18,433 bases of DNA from JANOGU01 sp964499865 (GTDB lineage: Bacteria; Pseudomonadota; Alphaproteobacteria; Rhodobacterales; Rhodobacteraceae), in the NCBI GenBank assembly GCA_964499865.1, contig CAZCPY010000060.1, positions 1 to 18,433 on the forward strand, given 5' to 3'. The notes under the pieces were generated by a model. It made no database searches, was not told the origin of the DNA, and saw only the letters and a list, made by a program, of their open reading frames with translations. Both the position numbers and the translations under genes were made by a program. How positions within the stretch are numbered: the first letter of the stretch is position 1; every line of letters starts with the position of its first letter. Below, piece after piece: positions 1 through 7,114 of this stretch.

Positions 1-611
1 GCCGAAGGCGAGGCCGACCAGCCCTTCTGCGGCGCCGAGATCAGCACATCGACCCCGACGGCCCCCATGTCCACCCAGACGCAGCCGCTGGCGATGCAGT
101 CCAGCACCACCAGCGCCCCCACCTCATGCGCCGCCGCCGCGACCTTGGCGATGTAGTCATCGGGCAGGATGATCCCGGCCGAGGTTTCCACATGCGGCGC
201 AAACACGGCGTCAGGCTTCATCTCGCGGACCTTCGCCACCACCTCCTCGACCGGCGGCGGCGCGAAGGGCGCCTGCGCGTGGTTGCCCGCCTGGCGCGCC
301 ATCACCACCTGCGTGTCCGCCGCAAAGCCGCCCGCCTCGAAGATCTGGCTCCAGCGGTAGCTGAACCAGCCGTTGCGGATGACGAGGTTCCGCCCCCGCC
401 CGAAGGCGCGCGCCGCGGCCTCCATCCCGTAGGTCCCGCCGCCCGGCACCACCGCCACCGCGGCGGCACCGTAGACCTCGCGCAGACCCGCCGAGATGTC
501 GCGCATCACGCCCTGGAACCGCTTCGACATGTGGTTCAGCGACCGGTCGGTGAAGACCACCGAGAACTCGTCAAGGCCGCCGTCGTCGACATCGGCGTGC
601 AGCGCGGGCAT
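1..611 (-). CDS. class V PLP-dependent aminotransferase (alanine/serine-glyoxylate type), 5' part
   Basis: Partial: about 203 codons are present and the 3' part lies beyond base 1. The translation reads like the alanine-glyoxylate / serine-glyoxylate aminotransferase group. It has a Gly-rich cofactor segment (VVPGGGTYGMEAAAR, near residues 40-55), the LDCIASGCVWVDM segment that carries the Asp contacting the pyridine nitrogen, and SAPQKGWS, whose Lys196 (codon at 24-26) is the expected Schiff-base lysine. Two in-frame ATGs exist, at 620 and 611. The Shine-Dalgarno-like AAAGG abuts the first and lies 9 nt before the second, so 611 is preferred. It is transcribed divergently from ilvC. The amino donor and acceptor cannot be told from the sequence. 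Confidence 0.85.
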   Translation of the reverse strand, partial: MPALHADVDDGGLDEFSVVFTDRSLNHMSKRFQGVMRDISAGLREVYGAAAVAVVPGGGTYGMEAAARAFGRGRNLVIRNGWFSYRWSQIFEAGGFAADTQVVMARQAGNHAQAPFAPPPVEEVVAKVREMKPDAVFAPHVETSAGIILPDDYIAKVAAAAHEVGALVVLDCIASGCVWVDMGAVGVDVLISAPQKGWSASPS

Positions 612-649
612 GGCAGGCATCCTTTCGGGCGTTCCGTGTCGGAACAGGG

Positions 650-679
650 AGAATCCCCCGCCCCTTCATCTCTTGTCAA
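650..679 (-). promoter_or_regulatory. possible sigma70-type promoter for the aminotransferase
   Basis: On the minus strand TTGACA (674-679) is a perfect -35 hexamer. GATTCT (650-655) is a weak -10 with an 18-nt spacer. The TTGACA sits in a GATATTTGACAAGAGATGAA-like stretch that resembles intergenic filler common in Rhodobacteraceae (from memory), so the match could be incidental. Confidence 0.35.
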
Positions 680-695
680 ATATCCCACGGGGGTG

Positions 696-714
696 CGGGG
701 GTGTGAAACCCCCG
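696..714. repeat. GC-rich hairpin with GGGGTGtgAAACCCC core, REP-like
   Basis: CGGGGGT (696-702) pairs with ACCCCCG (708-714) around a 5-nt loop. The core resembles the arms of the inverted repeat at 3703-3760 (GGGGTGAAACCC). It lies between two divergent genes, where a simple terminator role is not expected, so a dispersed intergenic repeat is more likely. Confidence 0.5.
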
Positions 715-735
715 CTGCTGCCCTCTCCGCCCGCC

Positions 736-764
736 TTGCCGCCCCCGCCCATGTGCGCTAAGGC
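736..764 (+). promoter_or_regulatory. ilvC: possible ilvC promoter
   Basis: TTGCCG (736-741) and TAAGGC (759-764) are separated by 17 nt and would start transcription roughly 20 nt before the ilvC ATG. The -10 match is poor. This is the best candidate in a GC-rich leader, not a confident call. Confidence 0.25.
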
Positions 765-789
765 CGCGCCCGACCATCCGGAGGGGAAG

Positions 790-1812
790 ATGCGCGTCTA
801 TTACGATCGCGACTGCGATGTGAACCTGATCAAGGACCGCAAGGTCGCCATCCTGGGCTACGGCAGCCAGGGCCATGCGCATGCGCTGAACCTGCGCGAT
901 TCGGGGGCGAAGAACGTCGTCGTCGCCCTGCGTCCGGGCTCGCCCTCGGCGAAGAAGGCCGAAGGCGAGGGGCTGCGCGTGATGGAGATCAGCGAGGCCG
1001 CCAGGTGGGCCGACCTGATCATGTTCACCATGCCGGACGAGCTGCAGGCCGAGACCTACCGCCGCTACGTGCACGACAACCTGCGCGACGGGGCGGCCAT
1101 CGCCTTCGCCCATGGCCTGAACATCCACTTCGGCCTGATCGAGCCGCGCAAAGGCGTCGATGTCATCATGATGGCGCCCAAGGGCCCCGGCCACACGGTC
1201 CGCGGCGAGTATGTCAAGGGCGGCGGCGTGCCCTGTCTGGTGGCGGTGCACCAGGACGCCTCGGGCCGCGCGATGGAACTTGGCCTGTCCTACTGTTCCG
1301 CCATCGGCGGCGGGCGCTCGGGGATCATCGAGACCAACTTCAAGGAAGAATGCGAGACCGACCTGTTCGGTGAGCAGGCGGTCCTGTGCGGCGGCCTCGT
1401 GGAACTGATCCGCATGGGCTTCGAGACGCTGGTCGAGGCGGGCTATGCCCCCGAGATGGCCTATTTCGAATGCCTGCACGAGGTGAAGCTGATCGTGGAC
1501 CTGATCTACGAAGGCGGCATCGCCAACATGAACTACTCGATCTCGAACACCGCCGAGTATGGCGAGTATGTCTCGGGCCCGCGCATCCTGCCCTATGACG
1601 AGACCAAGGCGCGGATGAAGGCGGTGCTCAAGGACATCCAGTCCGGCGCCTTCACGCGGAACTGGATGGCCGAATGCGCCGTCGGCCAGCCCTTCTTCAA
1701 GGCCACCCGCCGCAACAACGACGCCCACCAGATCGAACAGGTCGGCGAAAAGCTGCGCGCGATGATGCCGTGGATCACCAAGGGGCGGATGGTCGACAAG
1801 GCGAAGAACTGA
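790..1812 (+). CDS. ilvC: ketol-acid reductoisomerase (NADP+), class I
   Basis: IlvC converts 2-acetolactate or 2-aceto-2-hydroxybutyrate to the dihydroxy acids of valine, leucine and isoleucine synthesis, using NADPH and Mg2+ in the cytoplasm. The 340-residue product matches the short class I length. Visible are the Rossmann motif GYGSQG (23-28), catalytic His108 in AHGLNIHF, and the metal-binding acidic residues Asp191 and Glu195 (ETDLFGEQ) with Glu227 and Glu231 (ECLHEVK). The start ATG follows GAGGGG with short spacing; the upstream in-frame extension lacks family similarity. Transcription is probably monocistronic because a strong terminator follows. The last 22 codons recur, decayed, at 3627-3696. 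Confidence 0.97.
   Translation: MRVYYDRDCDVNLIKDRKVAILGYGSQGHAHALNLRDSGAKNVVVALRPGSPSAKKAEGEGLRVMEISEAARWADLIMFTMPDELQAETYRRYVHDNLRDGAAIAFAHGLNIHFGLIEPRKGVDVIMMAPKGPGHTVRGEYVKGGGVPCLVAVHQDASGRAMELGLSYCSAIGGGRSGIIETNFKEECETDLFGEQAVLCGGLVELIRMGFETLVEAGYAPEMAYFECLHEVKLIVDLIYEGGIANMNYSISNTAEYGEYVSGPRILPYDETKARMKAVLKDIQSGAFTRNWMAECAVGQPFFKATRRNNDAHQIEQVGEKLRAMMPWITKGRMVDKAKN
1744..1812 (+). repeat. direct repeat, copy 1 (functional ilvC 3' end)
   Basis: The last 23 codons of ilvC including the stop. They align with 3627-3696 at 62 of 69 positions plus one inserted base in the other copy. The longest exact block is 26 nt (1744-1769 = 3627-3652). Confidence 0.9.
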
Positions 1813-1834
1813 CACCGTCGGCAGAACCTTCGCA

Positions 1835-1861
1835 GGGCCGCGCCGCAGGCGCGGCCCTTTT
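1835..1861 (+). terminator. rho-independent terminator of ilvC
   Basis: A perfect 10-bp stem, GGGCCGCGCC (1835-1844) with GGCGCGGCCC (1848-1857), has a GCA loop and is followed by TTTT. It lies 22 nt after the ilvC stop and separates ilvC from the methyltransferase gene. Confidence 0.92.
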
Positions 1862-1873
1862 GCTTGGCGCGTG

Positions 1874-1902
1874 TTTACCATTCGGTAGTCATGCTGTTGA
1901 AT
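1874..1902 (+). promoter_or_regulatory. possible promoter of the DNA methyltransferase gene
   Basis: TTTACC (1874-1879) and TTGAAT (1897-1902) lie 17 nt apart, each matching four of six consensus bases, in a locally AT-rich stretch just after the ilvC terminator. That is where an independent promoter is needed. Confidence 0.4.
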
Positions 1903-1940
1903 GATGCGCCAACACTGCACCGCCAAGACCGAGGATTGCC

Positions 1941-3611
1941 TTGACGCAACCCGCCACCGCGCCCCGCCGGAACCAGCTTTACTACGGCGACAACCTCGAC
2001 GTGCTGCGCCGCAAGATCCCCGACGCCTCGGTCGACCTGTGCTACATTGACCCGCCCTTCAATTCGAAGCGCAACTATTTCCAGATCTACAACAACCTGG
2101 GGGCGGAGGACCGGGCGCAGGCGCAGGCCTTCGTCGATACCTGGGAATGGGGGGACGAGGCGAAGGCGGGGCTCGACTGGATCACCGACATCGCGCAGTT
2201 GCAGTCGGGCAGGCTGACCGAACAGACGGTTGACCTGATCCGGGGCCTCGAAAAGGTGCTGAAGCGCGGCAGCCTGCTGGCCTATCTGGTCCACATGACG
2301 CTGCGCATCGTCGAGATTCACCGGGTGCTGAAACCGACCGGCAGTTTCTACCTGCATTGTGACCCGACGGCGAGCCATTATCTGAAACTGGTGCTCGATG
2401 CGGTATTTTGTGGGCAGGGTGGGGATTTCTTATCCGAGGTCGTTTGGAAGCGCACCACATCGCACAGCGACGCTGATGGGATGGGAGCTGTTCATGATGT
2501 TATACTTCTGTTTTCCAAGGGCACGAAGCCGGTTTGGAATCAGCAGTTTCAACCGTATGACCAATCTTACATAGAGTCCCATTATCGCCGAAAGGATAAG
2601 GACGGTAGAAACTATCGGACCAGCGATACGACGGCATATGGACTATCCGGCGGCGGATATACTTATGAATGGAATGGCGTGACTAAGCTATGGCGTTATC
2701 CCATCGAGAAGATGCAGCAGCTACATGACTTGGGGAAACTCAAGTATACCAAGACCGGAACGCCGGAATACCTCCGCTATCTGGATGAAATGCCTGGGAT
2801 GCCCCTCGGAGATGTCTGGAATGACATTCCTCCAATAAACCCGAGAGCTGCCGAACGCCTCGGCTACCCCACCCAGAAACCCGAAGCCCTTCTCGAACGC
2901 ATCATCCGCGCCTCGTCGAACGAAGGCGATACCGTGCTCGACGCCTATTGCGGTTGCGGCACCACCGTCGCCGTGGCGCAGCGGCTGAACCGGCACTGGA
3001 TCGGGATCGACATCACCTATCAATCGATTTCCCTGATCCTGAAGCGTCTGGCCGACAAATACGAAAAGACCTGGCCGAAGGTCGAGGCGAATATCCTGCT
3101 CGACGGCGTGCCGCGCGACATGGCCTCGGCCGTGGCACTCGCCAACCGCAAGGATGACAGGAACCGCAAGGAATTCGAGAAATGGGCGGTGCTGACCTAT
3201 TCCGCCAACCAGGCCCGGATCAACGAAAAGAAGGGCGCCGACGGCGGCATCGACGGCGTGGCCTATTTCCTGATCGACAAGGACAGGAACGGCAAGGCCA
3301 TCTTCCAGGTCAAATCCGGCGGCGCCAACCGGGGAACCCTTGCCACGCTGAACAGCGACCGCCAGCGCGAAGGCGCGGACTTCGGGTTTCTCATCACGTT
3401 CGACCCGCCGACGAAGGCGATGAAGGACGAGATTGCGGCAGCCGGGAAGTACCGGCACCCCCTGTTGAATCGCGAGGACGACCGCATTCAGGTGATCACC
3501 GTCGAGGACATCCTGAACGGCGCGAAGCTGGACCTGCCCATGGCCCGCGGCGATGTGGTCAAGTCTGCGAAAGCCGCGGATGACTCTGGCCAATCGGACA
3601 TGGGCTTCTGA
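1941..3611 (+). CDS. DNA methyltransferase (beta class, N4/N6) fused to Mrr/PD-(D/E)XK-like nuclease domain
   Basis: A 556-residue protein predicted to methylate an exocyclic amino group of A or C. Catalytic motif IV DPPF is at 37-40, near the N-terminus. The SAM-binding motif follows much later (DAYCGCGTT, 334-342, after YPTQKPEALLERII), which is the beta-class order with the target-recognition region between them. From about residue 390 there is a separate domain with GGIDG (Asp438) and FQVKSGG (Gln456-x-Lys458), the D...QxK signature of Mrr-type restriction endonucleases; catalysis is inferred. The start is TTG at 1941, chosen because GAGGA lies 5 nt upstream and no in-frame ATG fits. DNA for residues about 154-305 is clearly AT-richer than either end. 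It is a lone gene: no separate restriction, specificity or integrase gene is visible nearby. Confidence 0.9.
   Translation: MTQPATAPRRNQLYYGDNLDVLRRKIPDASVDLCYIDPPFNSKRNYFQIYNNLGAEDRAQAQAFVDTWEWGDEAKAGLDWITDIAQLQSGRLTEQTVDLIRGLEKVLKRGSLLAYLVHMTLRIVEIHRVLKPTGSFYLHCDPTASHYLKLVLDAVFCGQGGDFLSEVVWKRTTSHSDADGMGAVHDVILLFSKGTKPVWNQQFQPYDQSYIESHYRRKDKDGRNYRTSDTTAYGLSGGGYTYEWNGVTKLWRYPIEKMQQLHDLGKLKYTKTGTPEYLRYLDEMPGMPLGDVWNDIPPINPRAAERLGYPTQKPEALLERIIRASSNEGDTVLDAYCGCGTTVAVAQRLNRHWIGIDITYQSISLILKRLADKYEKTWPKVEANILLDGVPRDMASAVALANRKDDRNRKEFEKWAVLTYSANQARINEKKGADGGIDGVAYFLIDKDRNGKAIFQVKSGGANRGTLATLNSDRQREGADFGFLITFDPPTKAMKDEIAAAGKYRHPLLNREDDRIQVITVEDILNGAKLDLPMARGDVVKSAKAADDSGQSDMGF
2400..2855 (+). other. 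compositionally distinct target-recognition segment inside the methyltransferase gene
   Basis: By hand count, bases 2461-2700 are 117/240 G+C (about 49%). Single lines on either side, 2221-2280 and 3121-3180, are about 62-63%. Codon use shifts too, with many A/T-ending codons. The segment falls between motif IV and the SAM motif, where beta-class enzymes keep the DNA target-recognition domain. The pattern suggests replacement of the specificity module by recombination. Confidence 0.7.
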
Positions 3612-3626
3612 AATCTGCCACCGATG

Positions 3627-3696
3627 GGCGAAAAGCTGCGCGCGATGATGCCCCGGATCACCGGGGGGGCGGATGGTCGACAATTCGAAGAACCGA
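3627..3696 (+). pseudogene. decayed duplicate of the ilvC 3' end (direct repeat, copy 2)
   Basis: Downstream of the methyltransferase, the DNA again reads as the ilvC C-terminal coding end: GGCGAAAAGCTGCGCGCGAT, then GGATCACC, then CGGATGGTCGACAA, then CGAAGAAC. One extra G in the 3663-3669 run breaks the frame and the TGA stop has become CGA, so it is non-coding. The two copies bracket about 1.8 kb holding the ilvC terminator and the methyltransferase gene. This resembles the displaced gene end left by an integrated element, or the scar of a Campbell-type recombination with an ilvC allele from another strain. Confidence 0.85.
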
Positions 3697-3702
3697 GGCC
3701 GT

Positions 3703-3760
3703 GGCGGGGTGAAACCCTACCCTGCTGACCGCCCCGCGCAGGGCGGGGTTTCACCCCGCC
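3703..3760. terminator. long imperfect inverted repeat between convergent genes
   Basis: A 22-nt left arm (3703-3724) pairs with 3739-3760 with two mismatches, around a 14-nt loop. The arms contain GGGGTGAAACCC, related to the hairpin at 696-714. It lies between the methyltransferase and glmM, which converge, so it could end transcription from both sides. There is no clear T-tract on either strand, and it may be a REP-like element. Confidence 0.55.
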
Positions 3761-3776
3761 TACCGCTGCCAACCCC

Positions 3777-5120
3777 CTACGCCGCCGCCTGCACCGCCGC
3801 CACGATGCCGTCCACGACCTCGGCCATCAGGCCCTCGTCCTCGCATTCCGCCATCACCCGGATCATGGGTTCCGTCCCCGACTTGCGGATCAGGATGCGG
3901 CCGTGGCCGGTGATGCGCGCCTCGGCGGCGGCGATGGCGGCCTTGACGGGCGCGGCGTCCAGCGGCCGGGCGCCGGCGGCGAAGCGGACGTTCTTCAGCA
4001 TCTGCGGCACGGTGGCGAACTGGCGGGCGAGCACGGAGGCCTTCTCTCCCGTGCGCGCCATCTCGGCCAGGAACTGCACCCCGGCCAGCAGGCCGTCGCC
4101 GGTTGTGGCATAGTCGGTCATCACGATATGCCCCGACTGTTCGCCGCCCAGGTTCCAGCCGCCCCTGCGCATCGCCTCGACGACATAGCGGTCGCCCACC
4201 GGCGCGCGCTCCAGCCGGAGGCCGCGGCCGTGCAGGAACCGCTCCAGCCCGAGGTTTGACATGACGGAGGCCACCAGCACCCCGTCCTTGAGCCGCCCCT
4301 CGGCGCCCCAGCGGGCGGCGAACAGCGCCATGATCTGGTCGCCGTCCGCCACATGGCCGGCCTCGTCGATCAGGATCACCCGGTCGGCGTCGCCGTCCAG
4401 GCAGATGCCGAGGTCGGCGCCATGGGCCACCACCGCCTCGGCCGCGGTCATCGGATGGGTGGACCCGCAGCGGTCGTTGATGTTCAGCCCGTTGGGCGAC
4501 ACGCCCACCGGGATCACCGTGGCACCCAGTTCCCACAGCACCTCGGGCGCGGCCCTGTAGGCGGCGCCGTTGGCGCAATCGACCACGACCTTCAGCCCGT
4601 CCAGCGTCAGGCCCGCGGGGAAGGTGGTCTTGACGAATTCCTGATACCGCCCGCGGCCGTCGTCGATGCGCCGGGCGCGGCCGATGTCGCGCGGCGGCAC
4701 CAGGCCCGGGGCGGTCACCGTCATCCGCTCGATCGCGGCCTCTGCCGCGTCGTCAAGCTTGAAGCCGTCGGGGCCGAAGAACTTGATGCCGTTGTCTTCC
4801 GCCGGGTTGTGGCTGGCCGAGATCATCACCCCCATGTCGGCCCGCATCGACCGCGTGAGGAACCCCACCGCGGGCGTGGGCACGGGACCCAGCAGCAACA
4901 CGTTCATGCCCATCGACGTAAGCCCCGCGGTCATCGCGTTTTCCAGCATGTAGCCCGACAGCCGCGTGTCCTTGCCGATCACCACCCGGTGCGCGCCCTT
5001 CGTCGTCTGGCGGAACCAGGCGCCCGCCGCGGCGCCCAGCCGCAGCGCCATCTCGGCCGTCATCGGCGCGGTATTGGCGGTGCCCCGCACACCGTCGGTC
5101 CCGAAAAGCCTGCGCGTCAT
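3777..5120 (-). CDS. glmM: phosphoglucosamine mutase
   Basis: Interconverts glucosamine-6-phosphate and glucosamine-1-phosphate, a cytoplasmic step toward UDP-GlcNAc for peptidoglycan and lipopolysaccharide. At 447 residues it has the family length. Visible are the N-terminal RRLFGTDGVRG, the phosphoserine loop ISASHNP (Ser103), the Mg2+ loop DGDADR (242-247) and the C-terminal phosphate-binding RKSGTEP (about 412-418). The ATG overlaps the folP stop as ATGA (5117-5120), so the two are translationally coupled. AGGGGG upstream provides a ribosome site. The folP-glmM order is common in bacteria. Confidence 0.97.
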   Translation of the reverse strand: MTRRLFGTDGVRGTANTAPMTAEMALRLGAAAGAWFRQTTKGAHRVVIGKDTRLSGYMLENAMTAGLTSMGMNVLLLGPVPTPAVGFLTRSMRADMGVMISASHNPAEDNGIKFFGPDGFKLDDAAEAAIERMTVTAPGLVPPRDIGRARRIDDGRGRYQEFVKTTFPAGLTLDGLKVVVDCANGAAYRAAPEVLWELGATVIPVGVSPNGLNINDRCGSTHPMTAAEAVVAHGADLGICLDGDADRVILIDEAGHVADGDQIMALFAARWGAEGRLKDGVLVASVMSNLGLERFLHGRGLRLERAPVGDRYVVEAMRRGGWNLGGEQSGHIVMTDYATTGDGLLAGVQFLAEMARTGEKASVLARQFATVPQMLKNVRFAAGARPLDAAPVKAAIAAAEARITGHGRILIRKSGTEPMIRVMAECEDEGLMAEVVDGIVAAVQAAA

Positions 5121-6127
5121 GCCCGCGTCCCCCTGATCGCCCCCGCGACGGCCAGCGCCTGCCGCGTTTCACCCACGTCATGCACGCGCAGGACCTGCAC
5201 GCCCTGCGCCACCCCCGCCAGCGCCGCCGCCACCGACCCGGGCGCGCGGCGGTCCGGCACCGGCTCGCCCGCCAGCGTGCCGATGAACCGCTTGCGGCTG
5301 GCGCCCAGCAGGATGGCGCAGCCCAGCCCGTGCAGCGCCGACAGCCCGCGCAGCAGCGACAGGTTGTGCGCCACGGTCTTGCCGAAGCCGAGCCCCGGGT
5401 CAACGACGATCCGCGACCTTGGTATGCCGGCGGCCCCGGCGGCGGCGATGCGCGCCTCCAGCGCCGCATAGACCTCGCAGACCACGTCCGCGTAGCTCGG
5501 CGCGTCCTGCATCGTGGCGGGTGTGCCCTGCGCGTGCATCAGCACGAGCGGCACGCCCGCGCGCGCCACCACGGCCGCCAGCCCGGGGTCGTGCGTCAGG
5601 GCGCTGACATCGTTGACCAGGGCCGCGCCCGCCTGCAAGGCGGCCTCGGCCACCGCGGCCTTGCGCGTGTCCACGCTGACGGTCAGGCCCCGCAGGGCCG
5701 CAACCACCGGCACCACGCGGGCGATCTCCTCCGCCTCGGGCACCTCGGCCGCCCCGGGCCGCGTGCTTTCGCCGCCGACGTCGATCAGGTCGGCCCCCAT
5801 CGCGCGGGCCTGCGCCTCGGCGGCGGCGGGGTCGAGGAAGCGGCCGCCGTCGGAAAAGCTGTCCGGCGTCACGTTCAGGATGCCCATCAGCCGCGGCCGG
5901 TCCAGCGTCAGGCCGGCAACGGCGGGGCGCGGCGCGGTCAGGCGGTCGCGCACATCGCCGGGCAGGTCGCGCGCCGGGATCACCCGGCCGCGGCGGCCCG
6001 GCTCCAGCACCTCGGCCTCGGCGAACCAGCACCACCCGCCCGCCAGCGGCAGGGCGCCGTCGGGGCGGCAGGGGTCATCCTGGGCGATCGGGCGAAAGAC
6101 GGTCATGGCCCGCGCGCCATCGCCCAT
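5117..6127 (-). CDS. folP: dihydropteroate synthase
   Basis: Condenses 6-hydroxymethyl-7,8-dihydropterin diphosphate with p-aminobenzoate to give dihydropteroate; it is the sulfonamide target. All family motifs are visible: GILNVTPDSFSDGG, GGESTRPGA, VSVDTRK, NDVSAL, LMHAQGTPATMQ, DPGLGFGKT, GASRKRFIG and the final RVHDV. About 85 residues precede the first core motif, an N-terminal extension as I recall for Rhodobacteraceae FolP. ATG 6127 is chosen because GAGG lies 6 nt upstream. ATG 6106 (MTVFRP...), seven codons later, looks like the start used by relatives but has no clear ribosome site. It begins 26 nt after folB and overlaps glmM by 4 nt. Confidence 0.95.
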   Translation of the reverse strand: MGDGARAMTVFRPIAQDDPCRPDGALPLAGGWCWFAEAEVLEPGRRGRVIPARDLPGDVRDRLTAPRPAVAGLTLDRPRLMGILNVTPDSFSDGGRFLDPAAAEAQARAMGADLIDVGGESTRPGAAEVPEAEEIARVVPVVAALRGLTVSVDTRKAAVAEAALQAGAALVNDVSALTHDPGLAAVVARAGVPLVLMHAQGTPATMQDAPSYADVVCEVYAALEARIAAAGAAGIPRSRIVVDPGLGFGKTVAHNLSLLRGLSALHGLGCAILLGASRKRFIGTLAGEPVPDRRAPGSVAAALAGVAQGVQVLRVHDVGETRQALAVAGAIRGTRA

Positions 6128-6153
6128 ATCGGGCCTCAAGTCCACCGCCCGGG

Positions 6154-7038
6154 CTACAACCGCTCGAGCGCCACGCGGCTTCCCGCCGGAAGCGTAACCG
6201 GCCCGTGAACGACCAGCCGCCGCGCCGACAGCGTCTCGGCCAGCCACAGCGCCAGCGCCTCGGGCGCGCGCGAGGCGGGACCGTCCACGGCGTCGAGCAC
6301 CATCTTCGACGGCGCCCAGACCACGCTGCGCCCCCGGCGGATCGCCCATTCGATTTCCGTCCGCGCCGCCACCACCACGCAGCGGGCATCCCGCGCGGCA
6401 AGCGTCCAGGCGTTCTGCTCGATGGCCAGGAGGTCCACGCGCCGCTGCGTGGGCCCGTGACCGGTGACCGGCCGCGGCAGGTCGGGGGGGCCGACGCACA
6501 GGATCACGGGCGCCTCGGCCTGCCAGCCGGTCAGGCGGGCCGACAGGTCGGGCGCGGCCAGCGTGGCGTTGTCCAGCAGCACCACCAGCGGATGCACGGC
6601 GCCGACCGTGCCCTGCACCGGCACCTCGGCCCGCGACCGGGCGATTTCCACCCCCAGGGCATGGGGCCCGAGGTCCAGCTTCTGGATGCGGACAAAGGCG
6701 CGCATGGCCTGCGGCGCGGCGAGGATCCGCTCGGCCACCCGTTCGGCCAGCGTCTCCAGCAGGTTCAGCCGCTCCGCCGCCAGTTCTTCCGCCACCGCCT
6801 CGACCAGGAGGTCGTAGGACAGGATGCGGTCCACGTCGTCGCCGATGTCGCCGGGCAGCGCCACCTCGACCACGATGTCGAAGCGCAGCCGCTGGCGGCG
6901 CCCGCGTTCCTGCTGGTAGGCGCCGATCTCGGCCTCGACCACATGGTCGCGCAGCGCGATGCGGTCGCGCAGGCCCGGGCCCGCGGTCGCGGCGGCGCGG
7001 TCCTCGGGGTGGGCGAAGGCGAGGGCTGTGTCGTCCAT
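6154..7038 (-). CDS. folB: dihydroneopterin aldolase with long C-terminal extension
   Basis: FolB cleaves 7,8-dihydroneopterin to 6-hydroxymethyl-7,8-dihydropterin and glycolaldehyde, just upstream of FolP in the pathway. Residues about 22-140 carry the aldolase fold: DRIALRDHVVEAEIGAY at the start, YDLLVEAVAEEL, LLETLAERVAERIL, and IQKLDLGPHALGVEI, whose Lys is the expected catalytic lysine. The protein is 294 residues, more than double the usual 120 or so. The remaining 150 or so (from VHPLVVLLDNATL) are not an aldolase repeat I recognise and contain segments such as APVILCVGPPDLPRP and CVVVAARTEIEWAIRRGRSVVW. The ATG follows AGGGAAGG at 4 nt. It is followed closely by folP, which supports the folate assignment. 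Confidence 0.88.
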   Translation of the reverse strand: MDDTALAFAHPEDRAAATAGPGLRDRIALRDHVVEAEIGAYQQERGRRQRLRFDIVVEVALPGDIGDDVDRILSYDLLVEAVAEELAAERLNLLETLAERVAERILAAPQAMRAFVRIQKLDLGPHALGVEIARSRAEVPVQGTVGAVHPLVVLLDNATLAAPDLSARLTGWQAEAPVILCVGPPDLPRPVTGHGPTQRRVDLLAIEQNAWTLAARDARCVVVAARTEIEWAIRRGRSVVWAPSKMVLDAVDGPASRAPEALALWLAETLSARRLVVHGPVTLPAGSRVALERL

Positions 7039-7114
7039 GGCGCCTTCCCTGCCTGACTGCGACGACGACGCCATGCCACAGGCGACCCCCGCGGGCCAGC
7101 GGGCGACCTTGCGG

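Noticed and set aside
496..789. An N-terminal extension of the ilvC frame upstream to 496.
   Set aside because: It would overlap the divergent aminotransferase gene and encodes Pro/Ser-rich sequence unlike IlvC. ATG 790 has a good ribosome site and gives the family length.
676..1926. A long minus-strand open frame opposite ilvC.
   Set aside because: It is the antisense of a conserved gene in very high-GC DNA, has no ribosome site or family similarity, and reads as His/Ala/Asp-rich noise. The same reasoning removes long frames opposite glmM, scpA, pccA and pccB.
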